A DNA stretch of 64,000 bases from Polyangium sp. 6x1. GTDB taxonomy: Bacteria > Myxococcota_A > Polyangia > Polyangiales > Polyangiaceae. Within the stretch, counting starts at the first letter, position 1. Every line of letters starts with the position of its first letter. Below, in pieces: positions 35,877-45,082 of this stretch. A program made the position numbers and the translations under genes. The notes beneath the pieces were generated by a model, which was not told the DNA's origin, did no database searches, and was given only the letters and a program-made list of their open reading frames with translations. The stretch covers positions 558,001 to 622,000 of the forward strand of contig NZ_JARZHH010000001.1 in assembly GCF_029946515.1 (NCBI RefSeq), given 5' to 3'.

Positions 35877-36659
35877 ATGGCCTCCATCGAGATTCACACG
35901 CCCCGGTCCGTCGAAGCCCTGCGCCAGGCAGGCCGCGCCGCCGCCGCGACCCTGGCCACCGTGGCCGCGCGCCTCGCCCCCGGCGTGCGCGCCGACCAGA
36001 TCGATCAATGGGTGCGCGAAGATACCGCGCGCCGCGGCGGACGTCCGAGCCAGCTCGGCTACCACGGCTTTCCCGCGTCGGTATGCGTGAGCCGCAACCA
36101 CGTGGTTTGTCACGGCATCCCGACCGCCGCCGAGGTCCTCGCCGACGGCGACATCGTCAATGTCGACGTCACGACCGAGCTCGGCGGATATCACGGCGAC
36201 ACGTCGGCGACGTTTTTCGTGGGTCGCCCGTCGCCGGAGGCGAAGCACGTCGTCGAGGTCGCGCGTCGATGCCGCGACGCCGGAATCGCGGAGGTGCACG
36301 ACGGCGCGCGGCTCGGCGACATCGGCGCGGCGATCGACGAGCTCGCGCGCCGGGAGGGGTGCTCGGTGGTGCGCGAATACGGCGGGCACGGCATCGGCCG
36401 CGTCATGCACGCCGCGCCGCACGTGAGCCACGTCGGCCGGCGCGGCTCGGGGCTCCGGCTCCGCGCGGGAATGGTCTTCACGATCGAGCCGATGGTGAAC
36501 CTCGGAGGCGCGGCGGTGCGGCAGCTCGACGACGGATGGACCGTGGTCACCGAGGACGGCTCGCTCTCGGCGCAATTCGAGCATACGGTGGTGGTGACGC
36601 GGAAGGGCTGCGAGATCCTCACGCCCACGCCGGAGATGGCCATGGCCATCGCGCTCTAG
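35877..36659 (+). CDS. map: Methionine aminopeptidase, type I
   Basis: 260 residues. All metal ligands are present: Asp97 (NVDVT), Asp108 (HGDTSAT), His171 (GGHGIGR), Glu204 (FTIEPM) and Glu235 (QFEHT), plus catalytic His79 (CHGIP). It removes N-terminal Met from new proteins in the cytoplasm. It is not next to rpsM/infA or secY as the main map gene often is, so it may be a second copy. It is divergent from the LysR fragment. Confidence 0.95.
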   Translation: MASIEIHTPRSVEALRQAGRAAAATLATVAARLAPGVRADQIDQWVREDTARRGGRPSQLGYHGFPASVCVSRNHVVCHGIPTAAEVLADGDIVNVDVTTELGGYHGDTSATFFVGRPSPEAKHVVEVARRCRDAGIAEVHDGARLGDIGAAIDELARREGCSVVREYGGHGIGRVMHAAPHVSHVGRRGSGLRLRAGMVFTIEPMVNLGGAAVRQLDDGWTVVTEDGSLSAQFEHTVVVTRKGCEILTPTPEMAMAIAL

Positions 36660-36702
36660 GCCGCGCAGCGCCGACGCGGACGCCGGCGCCCACGAACGAC
36701 CT

Positions 36703-37035
36703 TCAGTTACACTGCTTCTGGAGCTGCTCGACGGCCGCGGTGCAGCCCTTGATGAGCCCGTCGCGCGTGGCCGGGTTCGCCGCGAGCGGCTTCCAGGCCT
36801 GGGCGCTCTGCTTCATCGCCGGCTCGAGCATGGGCTTGAGCTCGGGCTTCTTGCCCATGCATTCGGCGACCTTCTTGAAGTAGGCGTCACACTCGGGGAC
36901 GCCAATCGACTCCGCCGCCGGCGCGGCCGCTCCCGTGGCCTCCGTCGACTTGGTCTCGGCCTTTTCTTCCTTGCTGCAAGCGGCGGCGAGCAACATCCCA
37001 CCCATCATCACGAAGGCAACCGCGACTTTCTTCAT
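36703..37035 (-). CDS. Small lipoprotein with four conserved-looking cysteines
   Basis: 110 residues; GGAG precedes the ATG. MKKVAVAFVMMGGMLLAAACS is a lipoprotein signal (Cys20). After a Lys/Glu/Ala linker the mature part has Cys at PECDAYFKKVAECMGKK, KGCTAAVE and QKQCN, which would form two disulfides in a helical hairpin. This small-lipoprotein pattern recurs in myxobacteria; function unknown. Confidence 0.85.
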   Translation of the reverse strand: MKKVAVAFVMMGGMLLAAACSKEEKAETKSTEATGAAAPAAESIGVPECDAYFKKVAECMGKKPELKPMLEPAMKQSAQAWKPLAANPATRDGLIKGCTAAVEQLQKQCN

Positions 37036-37158
37036 CTCCGTCTCCGTCCTTTGTCGGCGCGCGCGCCGGGAGGCGGCACTCTGCCACAGGCGCGCGCGAC
37101 GGATCGAGAAACCGGATGCGTTCGCGCGGAGGAACGCGTTTTCGGGCCGCCCCGAGGC

Positions 37159-39336
37159 TCAGGCCGGCACAGCCTCCTTCTCGGCGCGGTTCCAGTGCCG
37201 GTGCTGCGCGATCGCCTTCACGAGCTCCTGGATGAAGGCCGTGAGGTCGCTCGCGCCGCGCACCGTCACCACGCCTTCGGCCTGGAAGGTTTGTCCTGCC
37301 GCCTGCGCGCTCGCCACGGTCACGCCCTTGATGCTGGACGCGAGGAGCAGCTCCACGCCCTCGCCCGTCGCGCCGATGGGTTTGTTGTGCCGGAACGCCT
37401 CGTTGATGAAATGGATCGGATCGCCGAGCTTCTTCATTGCCTCGACGCTCGCCGCCCCGCCGGGCACGAAGACCGCGTCGTAAAGAACGGAGCTGACGTG
37501 GAGGCTCGCCCGATCGACCTCGACGTGGACGCCCTCCGCGGCCTCGATCGTGCCGAGCTTCGACGAGATCACGTGCACCTCGGCGCCCTCCGCGACGAGC
37601 GCATTGCGCACCGCCGAGAGCTCCGCGAGGCTCACGCCCTTCTCCGCGAGGACGGCGATCCGGCGCGTGCGGATCGAATTCTTCACGGTGTTCTCCATGC
37701 TGAGCGCGGGCGACTCGCTCACCGTGCGCTTCGTCCCGAGCTTCTGCGCGACGGCCTGCGCGACCTTCTTCACCGTCGCGCCCACGCCCGCGGGCGCCGT
37801 GAGCCCGAGCCCGGCGGCGACGGTCTGGCCGAAGGCGGCGTCGACGCGCGTGAATCGCTCGACCATCCGCTCGCGGATCACTCTGCTCTCGCACTTGCCG
37901 AGCTCGAAGACGGCGGCCTTCACGAGGTGCTCCTTTTCGGGCGTGGACATGCTCTTCCAGAACAGCGTGGCCTGGCTGAAATGGTCCCCGAAGCTCTCGC
38001 TCCGCGCGCGCTGCTTCACGCCGGCGAGTTTTTCCGGATAATGCGTGAACGCCCCCGCGCCGGGGCCCGCGACCATCGGGCAGCCGCCGCCGAGCGAGTT
38101 CGGCGTGTAATGCGCGCGCCCCTTCGGGATGCGGTGCTGGTGGAAGCCGTCCGTCTGGTGGTTGTCGACGCGCGCGACGGGCCGGTTGATCGGGATCTGC
38201 GCGAAATTCGGCCCGCCGAGACGCGTGAGCTGGGTGTCGAGGTAGGAGAAGAGGCGCGCCTGCATCAGCGGGTCGTCGGTGAAATCGATTCCGGGGACGA
38301 CGTTCTGCACGCAAAACGCCACCTGCTCGGTCTCGGCGAAGAAGTTGTCGGGGTTCCGGTTCAAGACGAGCTTGCCGACGCGACGCACGGGCACGAGCTC
38401 CTCGGGGACGATCTTCGTCGGATCGAGCAGATCGAAATCGAAGCTGTCCGCCTCGTCCTCCTCGATGATCTGCAAGCAGAGCTCGTACTCGGGGTAAGCG
38501 CCCTTCTCGATGGCGTCCCAGAGATCACGGCGATGGAAGTCGGGATCTTTACCGGAGATCTTCTGGGCCTCGTCCCAGACGAGCGAGTGCACGCCGAGGA
38601 GCGGCTTCCAGTGAAATTTCACGAAGCGCGACTTTCCTTGGTCGTTGACGAGCCGGAACGTGTGGACGCCGAAGCCCTCCATCATGCGAAAGCTGCGGGG
38701 AATGGCGCGGTCCGAGAGGATCCACATCAGCATGTGCGTGGTCTCGGGCACGAGCGACGCGAAATCCCAGAACGTGTCGTGCGCCGACGAGGCCTGCGGG
38801 ATCTCTCGGTCGGGCTCCGGTTTGACGGCGTGCACCACGTCCGGGAACTTGATTCCATCCTGGATGAAGAAGACCGGGATGTTGTTGCCGACGAGATCGA
38901 AGTTGCCCTCTTCGGTATAGAACTTGGTCGCGAAGCCCCGCACGTCGCGGACCGTATCGGCCGAGCCGCGGGAGCCGACGACCGTCGAGAACCGCACGAA
39001 GACCGGGGTCTTCACGGAGGGATCCTGGAGGAATCGCGCGCGGGTGAGGTCCTTCAGGGACGCGTAGACCTGAAAATACCCGTGCGCCCCCGAGCCGCGG
39101 GCGTGGACCACGCGCTCGGGGATACGCTCGTGATCGAATCGCGTGATCTTCTCGCGAAAATGGAAGTCCTCGAGGAGCGTGGGGCCGCGCGCGGAGACCT
39201 TGAGCGAGTTGTCGGTATCGTCGACGCGGATCCCTTGATCGGTCGTCAGGTATGTACCGGCCGAATCTTTGCGTTCGGGCTCCAGATCGCGAATTTTTGC
39301 GTTCTCGTCGATCGGAGCGGTCTTCGTTTGCGACAT
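37159..39336 (-). CDS. katE: Large-subunit monofunctional catalase HPII type, with DJ-1/PfpI-like C-terminus
   Basis: 725 residues, matching the large-subunit clade. Catalytic His is in [15 protein letters not shown], the distal Asn in [11 protein letters not shown], and the proximal haem Tyr in [16 protein letters not shown]. The last 160 residues are the glutamine-amidotransferase-like domain ([40 protein letters not shown]). It decomposes hydrogen peroxide in the cytoplasm. GAGGGAGGG precedes the ATG at 39336. Divergent from the aldo/keto reductase, which also suggests a stress locus. Confidence 0.96.
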   Translation of the reverse strand: MSQTKTAPIDENAKIRDLEPERKDSAGTYLTTDQGIRVDDTDNSLKVSARGPTLLEDFHFREKITRFDHERIPERVVHARGSGAHGYFQVYASLKDLTRARFLQDPSVKTPVFVRFSTVVGSRGSADTVRDVRGFATKFYTEEGNFDLVGNNIPVFFIQDGIKFPDVVHAVKPEPDREIPQASSAHDTFWDFASLVPETTHMLMWILSDRAIPRSFRMMEGFGVHTFRLVNDQGKSRFVKFHWKPLLGVHSLVWDEAQKISGKDPDFHRRDLWDAIEKGAYPEYELCLQIIEEDEADSFDFDLLDPTKIVPEELVPVRRVGKLVLNRNPDNFFAETEQVAFCVQNVVPGIDFTDDPLMQARLFSYLDTQLTRLGGPNFAQIPINRPVARVDNHQTDGFHQHRIPKGRAHYTPNSLGGGCPMVAGPGAGAFTHYPEKLAGVKQRARSESFGDHFSQATLFWKSMSTPEKEHLVKAAVFELGKCESRVIRERMVERFTRVDAAFGQTVAAGLGLTAPAGVGATVKKVAQAVAQKLGTKRTVSESPALSMENTVKNSIRTRRIAVLAEKGVSLAELSAVRNALVAEGAEVHVISSKLGTIEAAEGVHVEVDRASLHVSSVLYDAVFVPGGAASVEAMKKLGDPIHFINEAFRHNKPIGATGEGVELLLASSIKGVTVASAQAAGQTFQAEGVVTVRGASDLTAFIQELVKAIAQHRHWNRAEKEAVPA

Positions 39337-39529
39337 CGTTCCCTCCCTCGTTGCGGTCTCGACATGACACGGAATCGACTGCCGGGCAGGTCCGCTCGCT
39401 CGAAATCGCAATCGCATCGAATTCATGAAAGAAGCGGCGTTCGACCGGGACGCGCGACGCGCCGCTCGAAAGTCCCGAAGCGGTCATCTGTTTTTCATCA
39501 CACAAGTTCCCATGGTCGGAAAAAAGTTG

Positions 39530-39569
39530 ACTGACAGATGTTGACTTTTGTCAGTGCGTCGCTGATACT
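39530..39569 (+). promoter_or_regulatory. Promoter and operator of the aldo/keto reductase-TetR operon
   Basis: ACTGACA (39530-39536) and TGTCAGT (39549-39555) are exact reverse complements 12 bases apart. Inside lies a -35 TTGACT (39541-39546) followed after 17 bases by GATACT (39564-39569) as -10, 37 bases upstream of the start at 39607. A direct repeat gttgact also occurs at 39526 and 39540. The inverted repeat is the likely site of the TetR protein encoded second in the operon. Confidence 0.68.
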
Positions 39570-39606
39570 CCTTCTCATCCAGCTTCCGCCACAGGAGTCC
39601 AACAAC

Positions 39607-40611
39607 ATGATCACGCGTTCGCTTGGTTCGAAGGGGCCTCGGGTGTCGGCCTTGGGCCTCGGGTGCATGGGGATGTCCGATCTCTACGGCCCGTCCGACA
39701 GGGCCGAGAGCATTGCCACGATTCACGCAGCGCTCGACGCGGGGATCGATCTGCTCGATACGGGCGACTTCTACGGCATGGGCCACAACGAGATGCTCAT
39801 CCGCGAGGCGCTCGAAGGGCGAGCGCGCGACAAGGTCACGATCAGCGTCAAGTTCGGCGCGATGCGGGATCCGAGCAACGGATGGGTCGGCTTCGACGGC
39901 CGCCCCGGCGCGGTGAAGAACTACCTCGCCTACTCGCTGCGCCGGCTCGGGACCGATCACGTCGACGTCTACCGCCTGGCCCGCGTCGATCCGGCCGTGC
40001 CGATCGAAGACACCGTCGGCGCGATCGCCGATATGGTGAAGGCCGGCTACGTCCGCCACATCGGCCTCTCCGAGGCGGGCGCGGACACCCTGCGCCGCGC
40101 CCACGCGACGCACCCCATCTGCGACCTGCAGATCGAGTATTCGTTGATCTCGCGCAGCGTCGAGGCCGAAATCCTCCCCACCGCGCGTGAGCTCGGCATT
40201 GCCATCACCGCGTACGGCGTGCTCTCCCGCGGCCTCATCAGCGGACACTGGTCGAAGGAGCGCGCGATGGCGCCCACCGATTTCCGCCAGTACAGCCCGC
40301 GCTTCGCGCCCGAGAACCTCGACAAGAACCTCGCGCTCGTCGAAGCGCTGCGCAGCATTGCGGAGGAGAAGGGCACGACCGTCGCGCCGATCGCCATTGC
40401 GTGGGTGCTCTCGCGCGGGAGCGACATCGTGCCGCTCGTCGGGGCGCGACGGCGTGACCGCCTCACCGAGGCTCTCAGCGCGCTTTCCATCGACCTCGGG
40501 CCGGACGACCTCGCGCGCATCGAGCGCGCCGTGCCGGCCGGCGCAGCCGCGGGCGAGCGGTATGGCGCGGCCCAGATGGCGCACCTCGACAGCGAACGCA
40601 AGGCGCATTGA
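39607..40611 (+). CDS. Aldo/keto reductase (His-to-Ala active-site subfamily)
   Basis: 334 residues; AGGAG nine bases before the ATG. NADPH-type (beta/alpha)8 barrel with the catalytic Asp and Tyr in DTGDFYGMGHNE and Lys in ISVKFG. The usual active-site His (QHRVDP) is Ala here (YRLARVDP), as in a known group whose members read YQPARLDP; these can still reduce some carbonyls. It heads an operon with a TetR gene one base downstream and has a candidate operator in its promoter. Confidence 0.93.
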   Translation: MITRSLGSKGPRVSALGLGCMGMSDLYGPSDRAESIATIHAALDAGIDLLDTGDFYGMGHNEMLIREALEGRARDKVTISVKFGAMRDPSNGWVGFDGRPGAVKNYLAYSLRRLGTDHVDVYRLARVDPAVPIEDTVGAIADMVKAGYVRHIGLSEAGADTLRRAHATHPICDLQIEYSLISRSVEAEILPTARELGIAITAYGVLSRGLISGHWSKERAMAPTDFRQYSPRFAPENLDKNLALVEALRSIAEEKGTTVAPIAIAWVLSRGSDIVPLVGARRRDRLTEALSALSIDLGPDDLARIERAVPAGAAAGERYGAAQMAHLDSERKAH

Positions 40612-40612
40612 C

Positions 40613-41236
40613 ATGGTCGAAGAGGCGCTCACCGCCGAACGCATCCTCGAAGCGGCCGAGGAGGTCCTCCGCCGCTTCGGGCCCGCCAAGGCCACGGTCG
40701 TCGACGTGGCCCGCGCGCTCGGCGTCAGTCATGGCAGCGTGTATCGGCATTTCCCGAGCAAGACGGCATTGCGGGACGCCGTGGCGGAACGCTGGCTCGC
40801 GCGCGTGTCGAAGCCGCTCGCGGAGGTCGCGGCCGAGGAGGGCCCCGCCCCCGAGCGCCTGCGGCGCTGGTTCGATCTGCTCATCGCGCTGAAACGAAGC
40901 AAGGCGCGCGACGAGCCCGAGCTCTTTGCCACGTACCAGAACCTCGTCGCCGACGCGAGGGACGTGGTCCGCACGCACGTCGATACGCTCGTTTCGCAAG
41001 TCGCCCGGATCCTCACCGATGGGGTGGAGAAAGGCGAGTTTTCCATCGAGGATCCACTCGCCTCGGCCTGGGCGGTATTCAACGCGACGGTGCGTTTCCA
41101 CAAACCGATCCACGCGTCGGAATGGTCCGACCCGGGGATCGACGCGGCCTTCGAGGGCGTCTGGTCCCTCATCCTCGGCGGCCTCGGCGCGCGAGAAGCC
41201 CCCGCGAAGGCGCGCAAGAAACCCTCGAAGAAATAG
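40613..41236 (+). CDS. TetR family regulator
   Basis: 207 residues. The DNA-binding domain is ERILEAAEEVLRRFGPAKAT, VVDVARALGVSHGSVYRHFP, SKTALRDAVAERWL; the C-terminal region (LFDLLIALKRSKARDEPELF-like helices) matches the TetR_C_7/YbiH-like group. The tail is basic (AREAPAKARKKPSKK). The ATG lies one base past the stop of the reductase gene, so they are co-translated; it probably represses its own operon. Confidence 0.92.
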   Translation: MVEEALTAERILEAAEEVLRRFGPAKATVVDVARALGVSHGSVYRHFPSKTALRDAVAERWLARVSKPLAEVAAEEGPAPERLRRWFDLLIALKRSKARDEPELFATYQNLVADARDVVRTHVDTLVSQVARILTDGVEKGEFSIEDPLASAWAVFNATVRFHKPIHASEWSDPGIDAAFEGVWSLILGGLGAREAPAKARKKPSKK

Positions 41237-41238
41237 GC

Positions 41239-41379
41239 TCAGGAACCGTTTCGCACCTCAGCGCTCGCGCCCGCGGTCGTGAGCGCAGAGGCGATCGCGC
41301 GCGCCTCTTCGCGCGAGATCCACGCGCGAACCACGACCGGCGCCGATTCCACGAGCGCCTTCGCCTCTTTCAAGGGCAT
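41239..41379 (-). pseudogene. Ribosomal L7/L12 C-terminal-like fragment, downstream half of a split gene
   Basis: 46 residues from an ATG at 41379: MPLKEAKALVES followed by APVVVRAWISREEARAIASA and GASAEVRNGS. This matches the end of the L7/L12 C-terminal domain (GLKEAKDLVE..P...K..VS..EA..... L..AGA.VE). The first half of that domain is missing in this frame. The ATG overlaps the stop of the small upstream frame as TGATG. It could be one gene broken by a frameshift or two tiny coupled genes. Confidence 0.55.
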
Positions 41380-41477
41380 CACCCAGAGCGCTCGCAGTGG
41401 CGCGCGCGTTCGTCGCCCGTCATCGCTCGCCAGTCCTCGTGGCATGGCTCGGCGATACGCAGCGTGCTGAGCTTCAT
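41379..41477 (-). pseudogene. Small Cys/Trp-motif domain, upstream half of the same split gene
   Basis: 32 residues from ATG 41477: MKLSTLRIAEPCHEDWRAMT then GDERARHCERSG and a TGA. The pattern PCxExWxxMxGDxxxRHC is a short N-terminal module common in myxobacterial proteins, where it normally continues with a second CxxC-like pair. Here it stops right where the L7/L12-like frame begins. No ribosome site is evident. A single-base indel joining both frames would make one protein of about 78 residues. Confidence 0.5.
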
Positions 41478-41554
41478 GGAGCACGATATATCACGCGTCG
41501 GCGCGTGTTCGGAAGGTGCATCGCCCGCCGGGATGCGGTAGAAATCGCGCGCAC

Positions 41555-42799
41555 ATGAGCGACACGCAAAGGGAAAGTGCCACGTCGACGAAGACGAGCC
41601 GCAAGACGTGGCGGAGGGTCTTTCGCTGGATCGGGATCGGATTGCTCTCCATCGTGCTCGGGCTGCTCGGCTGGGACGTCGTCACGTTCGACCGCGGCGC
41701 GTGGCAACGCGATTTCGACGCGCTCGAGGTCGCGATGGCGAAGGAGTACGCAAACCTCGACTGGATGGTCGAGCATCGCGGCGTCGATCTCGTGAAGCTC
41801 GATCGCGACACGCGCGCATCCCTCGGCGGCGCATTCACGCGGGTGCAGGCTTTCCTCGCTTTGCGGCGCTTCGTTCGCACGTTTCAGGATCCCCATTTCA
41901 AGCTGACGAGAGGCGCCGGCCACGCGAGCCCCTCGCCTTCGGAAAATACCTCGCCGTCCGAAGCGCCTCCCGCGCCCGTCGCGAGCTGCGCGGCGGCCGG
42001 GTACGAGGCGCGCCCTGTCGATTTTCGTTTTCCCTTCAAGAAAATGCCCGGCTTCGCGCCGACGCATGAAGCCCCTTTCCCCGCCGGCGTGGCCGGCGAG
42101 CTCGGCGTGATTCGTATCGCCCATTTCGGAGAGGACAGGTACCTCGCCACCTGCGAGGCCGTCTTCAAAGCGGGAATGGATGAAGACGCGTTGCGGCTCG
42201 CGGTCCGCGCCAGACTTCAGGAGGCCTTGCAGACGGCGATCGGAGCCCTGCGTGACCGCGGCGCCAGACGGCTCCTCGTCGATCTCACCGGCAATGGCGG
42301 CGGCACCGAGTGGGTCTCGGAGGCCCTCGCCCTGTTCACGAGCGGGACGTTGCGGCGGAGCGAGGCCAGGATCGTCAAGCCGAGCTGCGATCGCACGCCC
42401 ATCTGGAAGGGCGAGAAGGTTTGCTCGATCTTCGGTGACGGGCCCGGAACGGCGACGCTCGAAGGCAAAGGCGTCTGGAAAGGCCCGCTGTTCGTCCTCG
42501 CGGATCGCGGCACGGGCTCGGCCTCCGAGGATTTCGTCGCCTGGCTCAAAGACAACCACGCCGCCACGATCCTCGGCGCCCGCACGGCAGGCGCGGGATG
42601 CGGGTACGTGAATGGCGGGGGCCGCACCGCGCTGCGGGAGATCGGATTCGAGGTGCGAATGCCGAACTGCGCGCGCTTCCTCGCCGATGGGACGAACGAG
42701 GTGGAGGGCATCGCGCCGGATATCGCGCTCCCGCCGGGCAGGTCCGACGAGGAGAAAATCGCCGCGCTCACGGGCGCGCTCGCGCCTTTGCGGGATTGA
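41555..42799 (+). CDS. Membrane-anchored S41 (tail-specific) peptidase
   Basis: 414 residues from ATG 41555. A basic N-terminus and one membrane segment (WIGIGLLSIVLGLLGWDVV) anchor it. The S41 core has LLVDLTGNGGGTEWVSEALA, the catalytic Ser in ADRGTGSASEDFVAWLKDN, and GARTAGAGCGYVNGG, NEVEGIAPDIALPPG. No PDZ domain is recognisable. It probably cleaves proteins at the periplasmic face. Not clearly in an operon with the next gene (62 bases). Confidence 0.87.
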   Translation: MSDTQRESATSTKTSRKTWRRVFRWIGIGLLSIVLGLLGWDVVTFDRGAWQRDFDALEVAMAKEYANLDWMVEHRGVDLVKLDRDTRASLGGAFTRVQAFLALRRFVRTFQDPHFKLTRGAGHASPSPSENTSPSEAPPAPVASCAAAGYEARPVDFRFPFKKMPGFAPTHEAPFPAGVAGELGVIRIAHFGEDRYLATCEAVFKAGMDEDALRLAVRARLQEALQTAIGALRDRGARRLLVDLTGNGGGTEWVSEALALFTSGTLRRSEARIVKPSCDRTPIWKGEKVCSIFGDGPGTATLEGKGVWKGPLFVLADRGTGSASEDFVAWLKDNHAATILGARTAGAGCGYVNGGGRTALREIGFEVRMPNCARFLADGTNEVEGIAPDIALPPGRSDEEKIAALTGALAPLRD

Positions 42800-42861
42800 A
42801 CCCCGCTCGCAGGGATGTCACCATCCAAGGCGTGCGCGGCTCGGCTGTCTGGAGGGAACCC

Positions 42862-44019
42862 ATGCGTCTCGCGTTGCTGCCGCTCGCCGTGTCGCTGCTC
42901 GGCGCCTGCGCGTCGGCGCCGCCCGCGGTCCCCCACGCGACGAGCCCCAAGGCCGCGCCCACGCCCTCCGCTGCAGAGCACGCTCGACCGCGGCTGCCGA
43001 AAGAAGAAGTGGCCGTCTCCTTCGATCGCGGCCTCTGGCGCCTCGAAGGCACGTTGACGCTGCCCGCGCGCGAGGAGGGGGCGCGCGTGCCCGCCGTGGT
43101 CATCGTGCACGGCAGCGGGCCCATGTCGCGCGACGGCGTGATGCGTGGACAGATCGGGCTCGGCTTCGGCTTCGAGATCCCCGTCTACCAGCGCCTCGCC
43201 GACGCGCTCGCCGACCGCGGGTACGCTGTGTATCGGTACGACAAACGCACGTGCGGCGCATTCAACGATTGCGCGGACGGCGGCTTCACGTCCGTGCCCT
43301 ACGCCCTCCTCGAGGTGGAGTTCGCCACGACCGAATACGTGCTCGACGCCGAGGCTGCGCTCGATGCGGTGGCAGAGCGCCCCGAGGTCGATCCCGATCG
43401 GCTCTTTTTCGCGGGGCACAGCGAGGGCGGAGAGCTCGTGCCCGTGCTGCTGTCGGACAGGCCGCGGGTGCGCGCCGGGGTCATGCTGGCGCCGCCCTTT
43501 CACACGATGGCCGTGGTGCTGGAGCAGCAAAGCGAGCGCGTCCGCTGGTCGTTCACGATGGCCGGGCAGCCGGAGCGCGCCGAGGCGGAAGGTCGTGAAT
43601 TGCTCGCCGCCGCGCAGGCGCTGCGGCAAATCGAGCGAGGCACGCACCTCGGCGGGCCGATCCTCGGCCAGCCGCCAGGCTTGTGGGAATCGTGGATCGA
43701 GCTCGCGAGACGGGCTCCCGATCTCGCGAGGAAGCTCGATCGGCCGCTGCTCGTGCTCGGCGGGAGCTATGATTACAACGTCGTGCCCTCGGAGATCGAG
43801 AGCTGGGCGAAGTGGCTCGACGGCGCGTCGCGCGCCCCGCACCGGGTGCGCGTGCTCGATTGCGTCACGCACGCCCTGAACTGCATCACCCAGCCGGACG
43901 CCACGCGCATCAAGCCGGGCGACATCGGGCGCGACATCTCGCCCGAGGTGCTCGCGGAGGTCTCGCGGTTCCTCGATGCCCACGCGTCGCGTGCCAAGCT
44001 GACAGAAGCGACGCGCTGA
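42862..44019 (+). CDS. Alpha/beta hydrolase lipoprotein
   Basis: 385 residues; GGAGG precedes the ATG. The signal ends VSLLGACASAPP (lipobox Cys16). The hydrolase domain has PAVVIVHGSGPMSRDGVMRG, nucleophile elbow FFAGHSEGGELVP, and late Asp and His (GGSYDYNVV, LDCVTHALNC). It resembles dienelactone hydrolase/acyl-esterase relatives; substrate unknown. It should act outside the cytoplasm. Confidence 0.87.
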   Translation: MRLALLPLAVSLLGACASAPPAVPHATSPKAAPTPSAAEHARPRLPKEEVAVSFDRGLWRLEGTLTLPAREEGARVPAVVIVHGSGPMSRDGVMRGQIGLGFGFEIPVYQRLADALADRGYAVYRYDKRTCGAFNDCADGGFTSVPYALLEVEFATTEYVLDAEAALDAVAERPEVDPDRLFFAGHSEGGELVPVLLSDRPRVRAGVMLAPPFHTMAVVLEQQSERVRWSFTMAGQPERAEAEGRELLAAAQALRQIERGTHLGGPILGQPPGLWESWIELARRAPDLARKLDRPLLVLGGSYDYNVVPSEIESWAKWLDGASRAPHRVRVLDCVTHALNCITQPDATRIKPGDIGRDISPEVLAEVSRFLDAHASRAKLTEATR

Positions 44020-44129
44020 TCCGAAGCGCGCCGGCCATTTTGTCGACCGTCCGCGCGGGCTTGCTGCCGTTTCCGCGGGGATCTGCAGAGCTCGAAAGCT
44101 GGCACGAGGCTCGCTTGTTCCCCCTTTTC

Positions 44130-45077
44130 ATGGGATTCGACGCGCGCTCGAAAAAATGGTTCCCCGCGGTCCTGGTCCTGCTCGTGGGTCTCGCCGCCTA
44201 TTTTCAGGCCGCCGGGCTCGGACGGCTCGTCGCGTCGAGCCTCACGGGCCCGCCCTTCGAGCCGCTCTCGCCGAGGCCACAAACGAAGGTGCGGAACGCG
44301 CTGGCCGCGGTGCAGGACGGAAAAAATGGCGGGGCCATTCTTGGACGCAACCCCTTCGATTCGATCACCGGCCCCCTCGCGCGCCAAGGCCCGCCGGACG
44401 ACGGGGACCCGAAGCCTCCCGAACCGCTCGGAGATCCCTATGCCGATCCGATCTGCGACGCGGCGAAAGTCCTGCTCATCACGGAGGCCGACGACGCGCT
44501 CTGGTCGTTCGCGGCCATTGCAGGGCCGGACGGCAGGGCCTCGCTGCGGCGGCTCGGCGACGACATCGGCGGGCGCACGGTGCACGCGATGGCCTGGGAT
44601 CGGGTATGGCTGCGGCAGGGAGAGGCGCGGTGTCAGCTCCCCTTGCACGAGCGGCGCGAGGGCCCGGTGGCGCGCAAGAAGCCCGGCGACGCGCCCTCGA
44701 AGCCCGCCTCCGGCGCGCGTGTGCCCCCGGAACTCGCTGATCGCATTCGCAAGGACGCGGACAACCATTACGTGGTCGATCGCTCGGTCATCGATACGAT
44801 CCTCGAACGTCCGGACCTCCTCGGCGCGGCGCGCTTGGCGCCGGCGCGCGAGGGCGACACGGTCGTGGGCATGCGGGTCAGCGGAATCCGTCCCGGCTCG
44901 TTGCCCAGCCTGCTCGGGCTTCAGAATGGGGATCGGCTCGATAGCATCAACGGATTCGAGACGAGAGATTTGACGAAGATGGTGGAGGCGTTCGCGCGAT
45001 TGAAGGCCGCCGACCGGCTCGACGTGCGTATCGTCCGCGGGGGCAAACCCACGTCGATCGAGGTCGAGATGCGATGA
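44130..45077 (+). CDS. gspC: Type II secretion system protein C-like, with PDZ domain
   Basis: 315 residues: one N-terminal membrane segment (WFPAVLVLLVGLAAYFQAAG), the GspC homology region (AILGRNPFDSITGPLARQ and VLLITEADDALWSFAAI), a long linker, and a C-terminal PDZ domain (GMRVSGIRPGSLPSLLGLQN, GDRLDSINGFETRDLTKMVE). GspC links the inner-membrane platform to the secretin. No other gsp gene is nearby, so it is an orphan copy. The ATG has no clear ribosome site. Confidence 0.82.
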   Translation: MGFDARSKKWFPAVLVLLVGLAAYFQAAGLGRLVASSLTGPPFEPLSPRPQTKVRNALAAVQDGKNGGAILGRNPFDSITGPLARQGPPDDGDPKPPEPLGDPYADPICDAAKVLLITEADDALWSFAAIAGPDGRASLRRLGDDIGGRTVHAMAWDRVWLRQGEARCQLPLHERREGPVARKKPGDAPSKPASGARVPPELADRIRKDADNHYVVDRSVIDTILERPDLLGAARLAPAREGDTVVGMRVSGIRPGSLPSLLGLQNGDRLDSINGFETRDLTKMVEAFARLKAADRLDVRIVRGGKPTSIEVEMR

Positions 45078-45082
45078 GACCG

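Noticed and set aside
37051-39534. Plus-strand frame of 827 codons opposite the catalase gene
   Set aside because: Antisense shadow; the catalase frame carries every family motif.
41380-41484. 81-residue single protein starting at 41484 in the L7/L12 frame
   Set aside because: Its first half is Arg-rich shadow sequence; the neighbouring frame holds the recognisable Cys/Trp module.
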